From CAZWHE01 sp964633825 (GTDB lineage Bacteria > Planctomycetota > B15-G4 > CAYZWU01): a stretch of DNA of 50,412 nt. The notes beneath the pieces are model-generated. The model was not told the DNA's origin and searched no databases. It worked only from the letters and a program-made list of their open reading frames with translations. Shown here piece by piece: positions 40,181 to 49,240 of the stretch. How positions within the stretch are numbered: position 1 is the stretch's first letter; every line of letters starts with the position of its first letter. Made by a program: the position numbers and the translations under genes. The stretch spans positions 1-50,412 of the forward strand of contig CAZWHE010000009.1 of NCBI GenBank assembly GCA_964633825.1, read 5' to 3'.

Positions 40181-41854
40181 TCATCCCTTTTTGTTCTTCC
40201 GCCTCTCCGCCTCGATCTCGGCCATGAGATCGCAGGCCTTCCGGTAGAGGCCGGTCCCGGCCTTGGTCTCATCCCCGAATTCCATGTGCGCGTCCCCGTC
40301 GGCCGTGTAGTGGGGCCATTCGGGCAGGCCTTCGCCGTTGGGATCGCCCGAGCGCGCAAAACGGACCCAGGCCGCGCTCATGATACGCGCCAGCTTCATG
40401 TCCGCATCACCCACGCCGAACTCCTTCCTCATGTTGGCGAAGACGTAGGGGATCTCGATCCCGTGAAAAGCCCCCTTCCCCCGGAACGGGCCCACGCCGG
40501 CTTCGCGCGTGAAGTGGTAGAGCCAGGCCTTCGATTCCTTGTCCTCCATGGCGCTGACGAGGAACCGGGCCGGCGCCACGAAAGCCGAGGCGGTGACGAG
40601 CTTGTTCAGCTGGCTCTTCACGTCCCCGCCGCCCGAGACGGGGAAGAGCTTCTCCATGGCGGAAGCCCTTTCGCCGCACCAGGCGTTCAGGAGAAACCTG
40701 TATCCCAGAGCGCGCTTCACGGGGAGCTGAACGAGGAAGACCGATCCCTCGTCGGCGTTGGATCCCACGAGGAAGGGGACGTCGTGCTGTTTCCCCGCCT
40801 CGAAGAGATCGGCGGGATCGCCGGGAAGGACCCAGCCGTCCACAACAGGGCCGAACTTGTTCCCCTTGCCGAAAAGCCCCTGCGCAGGGGAAGAGGCCTC
40901 GAGGATCTCGGCCGCGCTCTTCTCCCGAAGAGCGGCAAGAGGGTCCTCTTCATCGCCCACCCCGAGCTCGCCGGCGAGCCTCTCGCCCAGGTTCTCCATC
41001 GGTTCCAGGCCATACCACTTCTCGCGCAGGTGCCTGTTGCGGCCCTGGACGCCGCCGCTCTGCGCGATGGCGCGGTGGAAGAGGCCCTTCGACAGGGGCG
41101 AGACCATGTGGCGGCAGACGCCGGCCGACCCGGCCGACTCGCCGAAGATGGTGACGCACTCCGGATCGCCGCCGAAGCGAGCGATGTTGTCCCTCACCCA
41201 CTCGAGGGCCGCGATCTGGTCGAGGAGCCCGTAGTTTCCCGAAACCCCTCTTTCCGACTCGGCCGAGAGGAGGGGATGGGCCATGAAACCGAAAGGCCCC
41301 AGCCTGTAGTTGATGGTGACGAGAACAACGCTCTGCCCGGCCAGGGCTGTCCCGTTATAAAAGAGGTCCGCGCCCGAACCGGTTGTGAAACCGCCCCCGT
41401 GGATCCAGACCATGACGGGGAGCTTCGTCTCCCCCTTTCCGAGAGTCGAAAGGGGAGCCCATATATTGAGGTAGAGACAATCCTCGTCCTGCGGGCCCGC
41501 TCTGCCGGCATAGATGATCTGTTTCGGCTGGGGTGAGTGCGGCCCGAAGCGCGTGCATTTGCGGATCCCGTCCCATTGTTCGGCCGGCCGGGGCGGCTTC
41601 CACCTCAGCGCGCCCACGGGCGGCGCGGCATAGGGAACGCCCTTGAAAACGGCCACATCCGAATCGGACGGGGCGAGCCGGCCGCTCACCAGCCCGGAAA
41701 CCGTTTCGATGACCGGAGTAAAATCGCCGCTTTCGAGACCGTCCTTCTTCTCACCGCCGGGGCTCATGGAAAGAGCACAGAGGAACAGAACGAAATAGAA
41801 GACCGACAGGACCGGCCGCAAGGGAGACCGGGCTTTCGAGTTTTTGGATATCAT
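40181..41854 (-). CDS. Carboxylesterase type B, exported
   Basis: The 557-residue alpha/beta hydrolase has an N-terminal hydrophobic signal (RPVLSVFYFVLFLCALS). It shows the type-B pattern: VFKGVPYAAPPVGALRWKPP, EDCLYLNIWAP, VWIHGGGFTTGS (oxyanion hole), and the nucleophile Ser (about 241) in IFGESAGSAG. Glu in SNADEGS and His in FHGIEIPYVF complete the likely triad. The end is polar and lysine-rich. ATG 41854 was chosen over 41908, which would lie upstream of the signal. It is 22 bp after the threonine-dehydratase-like gene, on the same strand. It would cleave acetyl or aromatic esters, maybe on plant or algal polymers. Confidence 0.92.
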   Translation of the reverse strand: MISKNSKARSPLRPVLSVFYFVLFLCALSMSPGGEKKDGLESGDFTPVIETVSGLVSGRLAPSDSDVAVFKGVPYAAPPVGALRWKPPRPAEQWDGIRKCTRFGPHSPQPKQIIYAGRAGPQDEDCLYLNIWAPLSTLGKGETKLPVMVWIHGGGFTTGSGADLFYNGTALAGQSVVLVTINYRLGPFGFMAHPLLSAESERGVSGNYGLLDQIAALEWVRDNIARFGGDPECVTIFGESAGSAGVCRHMVSPLSKGLFHRAIAQSGGVQGRNRHLREKWYGLEPMENLGERLAGELGVGDEEDPLAALREKSAAEILEASSPAQGLFGKGNKFGPVVDGWVLPGDPADLFEAGKQHDVPFLVGSNADEGSVFLVQLPVKRALGYRFLLNAWCGERASAMEKLFPVSGGGDVKSQLNKLVTASAFVAPARFLVSAMEDKESKAWLYHFTREAGVGPFRGKGAFHGIEIPYVFANMRKEFGVGDADMKLARIMSAAWVRFARSGDPNGEGLPEWPHYTADGDAHMEFGDETKAGTGLYRKACDLMAEIEAERRKNKKG

Positions 41855-41876
41855 CTCTTTTTCCTTTCCGGCCCGA

Positions 41877-42824
41877 TCAGAGCCAGGGCAGGCGATCGAG
41901 CTCCACATTGCCTCCCGAGAGGATCACGCCCACGCGCTTTCCGGCGAGATCGATTTTCTTTTCGAGAAGAACGGCCACCGGGACGGCGGCCGACGGCTCG
42001 ATAATGATCTTCATCCTCTCCCACACGCTCCGCATGGCCGAGACGACGGCCCTGTCGTCGACGAGGACGATCTCGCCGACGAGCTCGCTGATGATGGGGA
42101 ATGTGAGCTCCCCCAGGGAGGTGAGGAGGCCGTCGGCAATCGTGTCCGGGTCGATCGACGGGACGATCCGGTCTTCCTTCATCGAGCGATAGGCGTCGTC
42201 GGCGCCCTCGGGCTCGGCCGCGATCACGGCTGTTTCCGGGGAGAGCCCGCGAACGGCGACGGCCGTTCCGCTCAGGAGCCCGCCCCCGCCCACGGGAGCG
42301 ATGACGGCGTCGAGGCCCGGCGCTTCTTCCATGAGCTCGAGCGCGGCCGTCCCCTGTCCCGCGATGATGCGGGGATCGTCGTAGGGGTGGACAAAAAGGG
42401 CGCCCGTCTCGGCGAGAAGGCGCTCCGCGGCCTCCTCGCGGCCGGCCAGGGTCGGCTCGCAGAAGGTGATCCGTCCTCCGTAGCCTTTCACGGCAGCGAC
42501 CTTCACGGGGGCGGCGTTTTTCGGCATCACGATGTGGGCGGCGATATTGCGCAGCCCGGCGGCCAGGGAGAGGGCGGCGCCGTGATTCCCCGACGAGTGG
42601 GTGACGACCCCGCGCGCCGCTTCCTCATCGGTGAGGGAAAAGACGGTGTTGCAGGCCCCCCGGAACTTGAAAGCCCCGGCCTTCTGGAAATTTTCGCACT
42701 TGAAGAAGAGCCCGGCGCCGGCCATGCGGTCGAGCGCCCGGCATGTGAGAACAGGCGTTCGGTGCGCAAAAGGCTCGATCCGTTCGGCGGCGCTGCGGAC
42801 GTCATCGAGATCAGGAATATCCAT
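41877..42824 (-). CDS. Threonine ammonia-lyase / serine racemase-type PLP enzyme
   Basis: The 315-residue fold-type II PLP enzyme has the PLP lysine Lys53 in KAGAFKFRGACN, the SSGNHG loop (77-82), VGGGGLLSG for the phosphate and IIEPSAAVPVAVLL near the end, with VILSGGN. It lacks the C-terminal regulatory ACT domain, so it is a catabolic threonine dehydratase, serine racemase or hydroxyaspartate dehydratase; these cannot be told apart by eye. ATG 42824 follows GGGAG; the frame is open upstream over the divergent gene but without likeness. It precedes the carboxylesterase gene and is divergent from the ExbD-like gene. Confidence 0.9.
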   Translation of the reverse strand: MDIPDLDDVRSAAERIEPFAHRTPVLTCRALDRMAGAGLFFKCENFQKAGAFKFRGACNTVFSLTDEEAARGVVTHSSGNHGAALSLAAGLRNIAAHIVMPKNAAPVKVAAVKGYGGRITFCEPTLAGREEAAERLLAETGALFVHPYDDPRIIAGQGTAALELMEEAPGLDAVIAPVGGGGLLSGTAVAVRGLSPETAVIAAEPEGADDAYRSMKEDRIVPSIDPDTIADGLLTSLGELTFPIISELVGEIVLVDDRAVVSAMRSVWERMKIIIEPSAAVPVAVLLEKKIDLAGKRVGVILSGGNVELDRLPWL

Positions 42825-42863
42825 CTTGTCCGCTCCCGGCGAATTATTCTGCAACCCTTCTCT

Positions 42864-42891
42864 ATTACGGCCGTTTTTTATCATGTATAAT
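42864..42891 (+). promoter_or_regulatory. Candidate promoter for the ExbD-like gene
   Basis: A perfect TATAAT (42886-42891) is preceded 16 bases earlier by ATTACG (3 of 6). It lies about 40 bases before the ATG in an AT-rich part of the divergent gap. Confidence 0.35.
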
Positions 42892-42931
42892 TCTCTTGTG
42901 AAAGCATTGCCAACCCGAATCCGGAGGTCCG

Positions 42932-43882
42932 ATGAAAACAAGCCAAAGAATTCCATTTCTCGTCCTCGCCATCGCCGCGTCCCTTCTTCTTGCCGCGGCC
43001 GAGCCGGCCGCAGCCGGAACAGCCGGTGACAAGAGAGAGACCCAAAAAACATTGACCCTCCCCAAGGATGTGGAAAAGCCCGATCTCCCCCTCTCCAAGA
43101 AGGCTTGCTTCGGAAAGGTCTATGAAAAGAGCGTCCTCCTCGAAGTCATCCTTAACAACGACGGCTCGGTCCTGGGCTTTGAAAAGAGAACGCTCAACCT
43201 GCTCTTTTCCTCCAAGGTCCACGCCAAAAAATACACCGGCACCGGCCATATCCGTGGTCTCCTTCAATACGCTTCTAAACAAGGAGGAATGATAAAGGTG
43301 TCGGAGAAATCTCCCGAGCTCGATGGCGCCGACGTGGATCTCGTCATCTATGCATCGCCCGACGTTCCTCTCGCCGGCCTGTGCAAGCTGATGCAGGTGG
43401 CCTGCGAAGAGAACATCAAGATCTACAGGTACCACATCGGCGTGAAGGATGAAGAGACCGGAAAAAACGGGATCCTGTCCTACTGCCCGCCCATGGATAT
43501 CGGATTACCCGACGGGGATAGCGGGGAGGAGGGCAAACCCGACCGATACGAGGTCATGATCTGGACCCACTCGACCGAATCGGCTTACTCCATCGTGAGC
43601 ACGAACAAAGAAGAGAAAACATACAAATCCCTCGACGAGCTCGAAAAAGCGCTCGATGATATCAAGAAACGCTCTCCCGATGCGGAGATCACAATGGGAA
43701 TCGGCGGCGTTCCCCTTCACCTGCGGTCCCCGGAAAAGCCGGCCGTCACGGTGAAAGACCTCGTCGACGTGATGACGCTTCTCGTTTCCAAGGGAGCGGA
43801 GCTTACGAAACCCAGGATCGATGAAATCGAAATGATCGAAGAGATCATCGAGGAGATCGAGCCCGCACGATACGACGAGTGA
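42932..43882 (+). CDS. Secreted protein with two ExbD/TolR-like regions, function unknown
   Basis: The 316-residue product has a Sec signal (FLVLAIAASLLLAAAEPAAA) and no other membrane helix. Two regions resemble the periplasmic part of ExbD/TolR. The first is LLEVILNNDGSVLGFEKRTL to ADVDLVIYASPDVPLAGLCK and ENIKIYRYHIG (about 70-165). The second is EVMIWTHSTESAYSIVS, SLDELEKALDDIKKRSPDAE and VTVKDLVDVMTLLVSKGAE (about 205-295). The proton-channel helix of ExbD is missing, so it is not a motor subunit. It may bind a partner as a soluble module. ATG 42932 follows GGAGG. The end PARYDE and the stop lie in 19 bases that also occur in the MITE. It is convergent with acsA. Confidence 0.65.
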   Translation: MKTSQRIPFLVLAIAASLLLAAAEPAAAGTAGDKRETQKTLTLPKDVEKPDLPLSKKACFGKVYEKSVLLEVILNNDGSVLGFEKRTLNLLFSSKVHAKKYTGTGHIRGLLQYASKQGGMIKVSEKSPELDGADVDLVIYASPDVPLAGLCKLMQVACEENIKIYRYHIGVKDEETGKNGILSYCPPMDIGLPDGDSGEEGKPDRYEVMIWTHSTESAYSIVSTNKEEKTYKSLDELEKALDDIKKRSPDAEITMGIGGVPLHLRSPEKPAVTVKDLVDVMTLLVSKGAELTKPRIDEIEMIEEIIEEIEPARYDE

Positions 43883-43890
43883 CGCCGGAT
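43872..43890 (+). repeat. 19-nt match to the MITE interior
   Basis: ACGACGAGTGACGCCGGAT occurs here and at 29185-29203 in the MITE, in the same orientation. Here it forms the last codons and stop of the ExbD-like gene. It could be a MITE trace or a coincidence favoured by high GC. Confidence 0.5.
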
Positions 43891-43893
43891 CGC

Positions 43894-45846
43894 TCAGTCC
43901 CCGATGAGCTTCCTGTGCCCGCTGATCAGCTCTTCCACGACCCCCGGGTCGGCTAAAGTCGTGATGTCGCCCAGGTCCTCGTATTCGCCCGCCGCGATGC
44001 TGCGCAGGATCCGGCGCATGATCTTGCCGCTCCGCGTCTTGGGGAGGCCGGGCGCGATCATGATCTCGTCGGGAGTGGCGAGGGGTCCGATCACGTGGCG
44101 CACCTGCTCCTTCAGCGCGCCCACGAGCTCGCCCTTCCCGGTGTTCTCGTAGTCGGGATTGACGAGCACGTAGGCGAAGATCCCCTGCCCCTTGATCTCA
44201 TGGGGAAACCCTACAACGGCCGCCTCGGCCACGGCGTCGTGGGCCACGAGGGCGCTCTCCACCTCGGCCGTGCCGAGCCGGTGGCCGCTCACGTTGATCA
44301 CGTCGTCCACGCGGCCCGTGATCCAGTAGAAACCGTCCTCGTCGCGCCGGCACCCGTCGCCCGTGAAGTAGCGGCCGGGATAACGGGTGAAATAGGTCTC
44401 GCGGAACCGCTGGTGGTCGCCGTAGACAGTCCGGGCCTGGCCCGGCCAGGGCTCGGTGATGCAGAGGTTTCCGCTCACTCCCTTTCCGGCGAGGGCCTCC
44501 CCCTCTTCGCTCATCAGGAGGGGCCGGACCCCGAAAAAGGGATAAGTGGCCGAACCGGGCTTGAGCGGCGTCGCTCCCGGCAGGGGCGTGATCAGGATGC
44601 CGCCCGTCTCGGTCTGCCACCACGTATCGACCACGGCGCACCGCCCCTCGCCGACCACGTCGTGATACCAGCGCCACGTCTCGGGGTTGATCGGCTCCCC
44701 CACCGTGCCGAGCACGCGGAGCGACTTGCGCGAGTGCGCCTTGACGAACTCGTCGCCGGCCCGGTTGACGGCCCGGATCGCCGTGGGAGCGGTGTAGAAG
44801 ATGTCGACGCCGAGATCGTCCACGACCTGCCAGTACCGTCCGGCGTCGGGGTAGGTCGGGATCGACTCGAACATGACCGTTGTGGCGCCGTTGGCGAGCG
44901 GGCCGTAGATGATATACGTGTGTCCCGTGATCCACCCGATGTCGGCGGCGCAGAAGTAGACGTCCTCGGGCTGGTAATCGAAGACGAGCCGGTGCGTCAT
45001 GGCGGCGTAGACGAGGTAACCGCCCGTCGTGTGGAGGACGCCCTTCGGCTTTCCCGTCGACCCGGACGTGTAAAGGACGAAGAGCGGGTCTTCCGATCCC
45101 ATCCATTCGGCCGTGCACGTCGAGCGCTGCTTGAGCATCTCCTCGCCGAGCCAGAAATCGCGCCCCTCGGCCATGGCCACATCGGCATCGGTGCGCCGGG
45201 CCACGAGAACCCTCTCCACGAGATCGAGCCCTTCGATCGCGCGGTCCACAGTCTTTTTCAGGGGCAGGCGCTTCCCCCCGCGGAGCCCCTCGTTGGCCGT
45301 GACCACGATCCGGCATCCCGCGTCGAGAATCCGCTCGCGGATCGCCTCGGAACTGAATCCGCCGAAGACGACGGAGTGGACGGCGCCGATCCGGGCGCAG
45401 GCGAGCATGGTGTATGCGAGCTCGGGGATCATGGGGAGATAGACGCAGACCCTGTCCCCGCGCCGCACCCCGTGGTGCTTGAGCACGTTTGCCACGCGGC
45501 AGACCTCGTGCTTGAGCTCCCTGTATGTGATCCGCTCGTACTCGCCCGGCTCGTCTTTCGCCCAGATGATGGCGACCTGGTCCCCCTTGTCGTTGAGATG
45601 CCGGTCCACACAGTTGATGCAGGCGTTGAGGCGTCCGCCCAGATACCAGCCGAAATCGACGTCCGTGAAGTCGCCGTCGAGCACGGTGTGCCAGCGGTGA
45701 AACCAGGTGAGCGTCTCGGCTTCCTTGCCCCAGAACGCTTCCGGGTCGTCGATGGAAAGGCGGTAGAGCCTCTGGTATTCATCCATGCTGTCGATATGAG
45801 CCGTCTTGACGATGTCGGGCTTCGGGGTGTAGCTCTCTTCTTTCAT
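43894..45846 (-). CDS. acsA: Acetyl-CoA synthetase
   Basis: The 650-residue enzyme activates acetate to acetyl-CoA via acetyl-AMP. The length and motifs fit the family: WFHRWHTVLDGDFTDVDFGW near the start, the AMP-binding loop LYTSGSTGKPKGVLHTTGG (about 260-278), VDTWWQTETGGILITPLPG, YFTGDGCRRDEDGFYWITGR with the hinge Asp, and VDDVINVSGHRLGTAEVESA. The C-terminal PKTRSGKIMRRILR carries the lysine (about 608) that is acetylated to switch the enzyme off in other bacteria. ATG 45846 follows AAGGAAA. It is the last gene of a minus-strand set beginning with apbE, 11 bp after the MscS gene. No acetyltransferase or deacetylase gene is beside it. Confidence 0.97.
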   Translation of the reverse strand: MKEESYTPKPDIVKTAHIDSMDEYQRLYRLSIDDPEAFWGKEAETLTWFHRWHTVLDGDFTDVDFGWYLGGRLNACINCVDRHLNDKGDQVAIIWAKDEPGEYERITYRELKHEVCRVANVLKHHGVRRGDRVCVYLPMIPELAYTMLACARIGAVHSVVFGGFSSEAIRERILDAGCRIVVTANEGLRGGKRLPLKKTVDRAIEGLDLVERVLVARRTDADVAMAEGRDFWLGEEMLKQRSTCTAEWMGSEDPLFVLYTSGSTGKPKGVLHTTGGYLVYAAMTHRLVFDYQPEDVYFCAADIGWITGHTYIIYGPLANGATTVMFESIPTYPDAGRYWQVVDDLGVDIFYTAPTAIRAVNRAGDEFVKAHSRKSLRVLGTVGEPINPETWRWYHDVVGEGRCAVVDTWWQTETGGILITPLPGATPLKPGSATYPFFGVRPLLMSEEGEALAGKGVSGNLCITEPWPGQARTVYGDHQRFRETYFTRYPGRYFTGDGCRRDEDGFYWITGRVDDVINVSGHRLGTAEVESALVAHDAVAEAAVVGFPHEIKGQGIFAYVLVNPDYENTGKGELVGALKEQVRHVIGPLATPDEIMIAPGLPKTRSGKIMRRILRSIAAGEYEDLGDITTLADPGVVEELISGHRKLIGD

Positions 45847-45857
45847 GGTTTCCTTTC

Positions 45858-47180
45858 TTACGGCTTGTTTTTTTCCGCCTTCTCGAGCTCCTTGTAGTCG
45901 CTCCCGCGCTGGAAAACGCGGAGCCCGAATTCGGGAAGCACGGCGAAAAGGTGATCGAAAATGTCGGCCTGGATCGCTTCGTACTCGGCCCAGGATTGGA
46001 TTTTCGAGAAGACATAGACCTGGAAGGGGAGGCCGTTCTCCGTGGGCTGGATGTGGCGGACGAGAAAGGTCATCTCCTGGTTGACCTGGGGATGGTTCCT
46101 GAGATAGGCAACCACATAGGCGCGGAAGGTCCCGAGATTGGTGAGCCGCCGGCCGTTGACGATCTCCGAAACATCGACGCTGTTTTCGCGGTTGTATTCG
46201 GCCAGCTCTTTTCTCTTTTCCCTCACGTAGTCGGAAATGGCGTGTATCTTTTCGAACCGGTCGAGCATCTCGTCCGTGCAGAACCGGATGCTGTTCATAT
46301 CGATGATGAGAGAGCGTTTGATCCGGCGGCCGCCCGACTCCTCCATGCCGCGCCAGTTCTTGAACGAATCGGAGACGAGGGCGTAGGTCGGAATCGTGGT
46401 GATCGTCTTGTCCCAGTTCCGAACCTTGATCGTGTGAAGCGAAACGTCGATCACGTCTCCGTCGGCGCCGAACTTCTGCATTTCGATCCAGTCCCCCTCG
46501 CGGACCATGTTGGTGGACGTGATCTGGAAGCTGGCCACCAGGCCGAGGAGGGAGTCCTTGAAAACGATGAGCAGCACTGCGGTGAGGGCGCCGATCCCGC
46601 TCAGGAGCCCCCAGGGCGACCGGTTCATCAGGGTCGACAGGACGAAGACGACGCCCACGCAGAAGAGCAGGATCCTGGCCACCTGGACGAATCCCTTGAT
46701 CGGCCGGGACCGCGATATCACGGTGGTTCTGTAGATGGCGTTGACCGCGCTGAGGAAAGCGTTCACCACGAAAACGCCCACAAGGACCATGTAGACAAGG
46801 GCCAGACGCTGGATCCAGTCCTGCTGTCCGGGGAAAGCAGCGGCGAAGAAATAGACGACAAGGGCGGGCGCCAGATAGGAGATCCTGATGAAGACGCGCT
46901 TTTCCAGGAGGATGTCATCCCACTCGGTGCGGCTTTTTTCGGCCACATAACCCATGCTCGTAGTCAGGACCTTGCGGACGATGATGTAGGCAAGCGCACA
47001 GAGAACAAGGACCCCGCCCAGAATGACTGCATAGGTGAGCAGGCCGGTCGTCGATTCGGCCAGGTCGAAACCTTCGATCCAGCCGCGCACGAGACCGACC
47101 AGGCCGGCCACCTCGGATTCGATTTCCTCGGCCATGCTCTCCTGGAAAGAGAGAATTACTAAAAACGGAATTCCAAACAT
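45858..47180 (-). CDS. MscS-family mechanosensitive channel (YbdG-like)
   Basis: The 440-residue inner-membrane protein has about five helices (from 37-60 to about 180). The pore-lining helix and MscS core follow: GLLSGIGALTAVLLIVFKDS, LLGLVASFQITSTNMVREGDWIEM and VIDVSLHTIKVRNWDKTITT, then a long soluble domain with ERTEWDD-like RTEWDDILLEKRVFIRISY before the core. The length and the region after the core (FKNWRGMEESGGRRIKRSL) are like E. coli YbdG, a channel of small conductance. It protects against osmotic downshock. The ATG at 47180 shares its A with the stop TAA of the upstream gene and follows AGGAGA, so translation is coupled. Confidence 0.93.
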   Translation of the reverse strand: MFGIPFLVILSFQESMAEEIESEVAGLVGLVRGWIEGFDLAESTTGLLTYAVILGGVLVLCALAYIIVRKVLTTSMGYVAEKSRTEWDDILLEKRVFIRISYLAPALVVYFFAAAFPGQQDWIQRLALVYMVLVGVFVVNAFLSAVNAIYRTTVISRSRPIKGFVQVARILLFCVGVVFVLSTLMNRSPWGLLSGIGALTAVLLIVFKDSLLGLVASFQITSTNMVREGDWIEMQKFGADGDVIDVSLHTIKVRNWDKTITTIPTYALVSDSFKNWRGMEESGGRRIKRSLIIDMNSIRFCTDEMLDRFEKIHAISDYVREKRKELAEYNRENSVDVSEIVNGRRLTNLGTFRAYVVAYLRNHPQVNQEMTFLVRHIQPTENGLPFQVYVFSKIQSWAEYEAIQADIFDHLFAVLPEFGLRVFQRGSDYKELEKAEKNKP

Positions 47181-47950
47181 TATCGTTCTCCTATTGCTTT
47201 CCCGAGCCAGGCGTCGAAGAGCGCGCCGGCAAGGGCGGCGGCGAGGAAGAAACCGTAGAGGGCGCCGGCTGCGACAACGAGGTAGCAGAAAGGCTCGCTC
47301 CACCGCGCCAGCCACCAGCTCAGAAGGTCGAGAAGGAGGCTCAGAAAGAGGAGCATGACCAGGGTGTGCCGGACCCGGCGCGAAAAGCCCGTTGCCAGAA
47401 AGAGGACGGAGGCGGCCAGCGTCACGAGCGCCATGCCGAACGCGTGGGTGTGGGTCGTGGTGACCAGGATCTCGAACGGGACGGAATCGAGCTCCCTGCT
47501 GAAGGCGTGCCTCTTCACGTCGTCCCAGTACTCGAGGGGGACGCGGGCGCCGATGCTGTTCCCCTTCTTGGAGCTCCGGCTGTGGCAGACGAGACAGTTG
47601 CGGTCGATGATCTCGGCCGGGGCGTTTTCGCCCAGGTCGGGGTTGTCGTAATCCTCGTTGATCCGGCTGCCCTCGAGCCATTTCAGAAGGAGAGCGCGCT
47701 CTTCCCCGGGCAGCTTCTTTTTCATGCTTCCCTTTAGAGCCGTGATCAACCCCGCCTCGCGCTTCACCCCGTGAAAGCTCCCCGTGATATCGTCCATGGT
47801 GAGCCCGGGCCGCTCGTCCTTTCCCTCGTAGTGGTCGACCATGTGTTTGAGAGCGGCGGCGTAGCCGCCGGCGATGACAATGACGAGGCAGGTGGCGGCG
47901 ATGCGCAGGGGCGCGCTCGTCTTTCTGAGCCGGAAGCCGGATATTTCCAT
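47180..47950 (-). CDS. Membrane protein with one CxxCH haem motif
   Basis: The 256-residue product has one helix near the N-terminus (about 17-35) and then a periplasmic-type loop. That loop holds DDITGSFHG and a single haem-binding CLVCH (119-123) in DRNCLVCHSRSSKKG. Three more helices follow (about 170-187, 195-213, 222-245). A His pair in TTHTHAFGM at the start of helix two could ligate haem or metal. It thus looks like a membrane-bound c-type cytochrome module; I do not recognise a named family. ATG 47950 follows AGGAGAG. It lies between a Gfo/Idh/MocA gene and the MscS gene in one operon. Confidence 0.8.
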   Translation of the reverse strand: MEISGFRLRKTSAPLRIAATCLVIVIAGGYAAALKHMVDHYEGKDERPGLTMDDITGSFHGVKREAGLITALKGSMKKKLPGEERALLLKWLEGSRINEDYDNPDLGENAPAEIIDRNCLVCHSRSSKKGNSIGARVPLEYWDDVKRHAFSRELDSVPFEILVTTTHTHAFGMALVTLAASVLFLATGFSRRVRHTLVMLLFLSLLLDLLSWWLARWSEPFCYLVVAAGALYGFFLAAALAGALFDAWLGKAIGER

Positions 47951-47970
47951 GGGACGCTCTCCTTTTTGCG

Positions 47971-49206
47971 TCAAGTGACCTTGAACCAATCCTCGTCGAA
48001 GGCGATCTCCTTTCCCGTGACAACAGCCTCGTGCGCCTTGATGCCGACCACGGCGGCGCGGAGGCCGACCCCGGCCGGGCACGCCGACGGCTTTCCGCCC
48101 GCCACGCTCGCCAGAAAGTCGGCGAGCCCGTAGTAGACGGGCTTGTGGGGCAGGCCGACGCCCTCCTTGAGCTTCCCCTGTTTGGCGAGCTTCGTGGCGT
48201 CGGCGATGAGCGTGATCCCCTCCTCCTTGTGGAAGTGCTGGCGCACGGCGTAGACCTCCCAGCCCTGGGTGGGCGCGTCGGCTTCCTTGAAGAGCCAGCC
48301 GAGGTTTCCGATGAGGCGGATGGCGCCCATCGATCCCATGAATTCCTCGAACCGGCCGCCGTACGAGTTGGCCAGTGTCGCTTCGTATGCCATCTTCAGA
48401 CCGTCCGGCCAGGAGAGCGTGCAGTGCACCGTGTCGGCCACGTCGCGTCCGTCCTTGTGAAAGAGGACGCCGCCCGTCCCCGAGACGGAGAGGGGGAGCT
48501 TGTTGAGGAACCAGCTCATCACGTCGAACTGGTGCGTTCCCACTTCGCCGGGCAGGCCGGTGGACGTCTCCCTGTAGAGCTTCCAGTTGAGAGTCCGTTC
48601 GCTTGCCGGATCCCGGGCCGGGATCTTCCACGACGTTTTGTTGTGATACTGGCCGCGCAGGCTGATCACGTCCTGGATGGCGCCCGAAACCATGAAAGAG
48701 CGCGCCAGCTTGTAGATCGGGTTGGACCGGAACTGGAGCCCCACTTGGAAGAGGGTGGACGCTTTTCTCGCGGCGCGCGCGATCTTCCGGCACCCCTCGA
48801 TCGTGGCCTCCATGGGCGCTTCGCAGTAGACGTGCCGGTCCGCATCGAGACAATCGACGGCAATGCCGGCGTGTGTGTGGGTCGGCGTTGCCAGGAAGAC
48901 GGCGGCTGCGTCCTTCTCCCTGTCGAGAAGCTCGTGATGGGATAAGTAGGTCTTTGCATCGGGAGCGCGGCGGCGGGCCGATCTAAGCCGGCTCTCTCTC
49001 ACGTCGCAGACAGCCGCCACCTTCACGAAGGGGAACTTGTTCAGCTCGCCCAGGATCACGCGACCCTGCTTCCCGGCGCCGATCACGGCAACGGTCACGG
49101 GAGGGGTGTCGGGACCGATTCGGGCGAATAGGCCGGCTGTCTCGGACGTAATGACGAAAGCCGAGGCCATGCCGGTTCCGATCTTGAGAAAATCCCTGCG
49201 GTTCAT
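47971..49206 (-). CDS. Gfo/Idh/MocA family protein, TAT-exported, lacking the EKP lysine
   Basis: The 411-residue product starts MNRRDFLKIGTG, a TAT signal. TVAVIGAGKQGRVILGEL is a good nucleotide-binding site, and DAAAVFLATPTHTHAGIAVD follows. At the place of the catalytic EKP motif it reads YCEAPMEATIEG, so the lysine is Ala. The sheet domain has TGLPGEVGTHQFDVMSWFLN and DTVHCTLSWPDGLKMAYEA, the latter normal for the family. It may therefore use another residue, or bind but not oxidise its ligand. ATG 49206 is chosen for its fit to the signal; starts at 49221, 49236 and 49296 are in frame. The CxxCH membrane protein gene follows 20 bp later. Confidence 0.88.
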   Translation of the reverse strand: MNRRDFLKIGTGMASAFVITSETAGLFARIGPDTPPVTVAVIGAGKQGRVILGELNKFPFVKVAAVCDVRESRLRSARRRAPDAKTYLSHHELLDREKDAAAVFLATPTHTHAGIAVDCLDADRHVYCEAPMEATIEGCRKIARAARKASTLFQVGLQFRSNPIYKLARSFMVSGAIQDVISLRGQYHNKTSWKIPARDPASERTLNWKLYRETSTGLPGEVGTHQFDVMSWFLNKLPLSVSGTGGVLFHKDGRDVADTVHCTLSWPDGLKMAYEATLANSYGGRFEEFMGSMGAIRLIGNLGWLFKEADAPTQGWEVYAVRQHFHKEEGITLIADATKLAKQGKLKEGVGLPHKPVYYGLADFLASVAGGKPSACPAGVGLRAAVVGIKAHEAVVTGKEIAFDEDWFKVT

Positions 49207-49240
49207 TTCATCTCGTGTCATTTCTTTTAACGTCATTGTC

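Noticed and set aside
45858..48023. A 721-codon minus frame as one fused MscS protein
   Set aside because: Residues before the ATG at 47180 are an out-of-frame reading of the CxxCH membrane protein gene.
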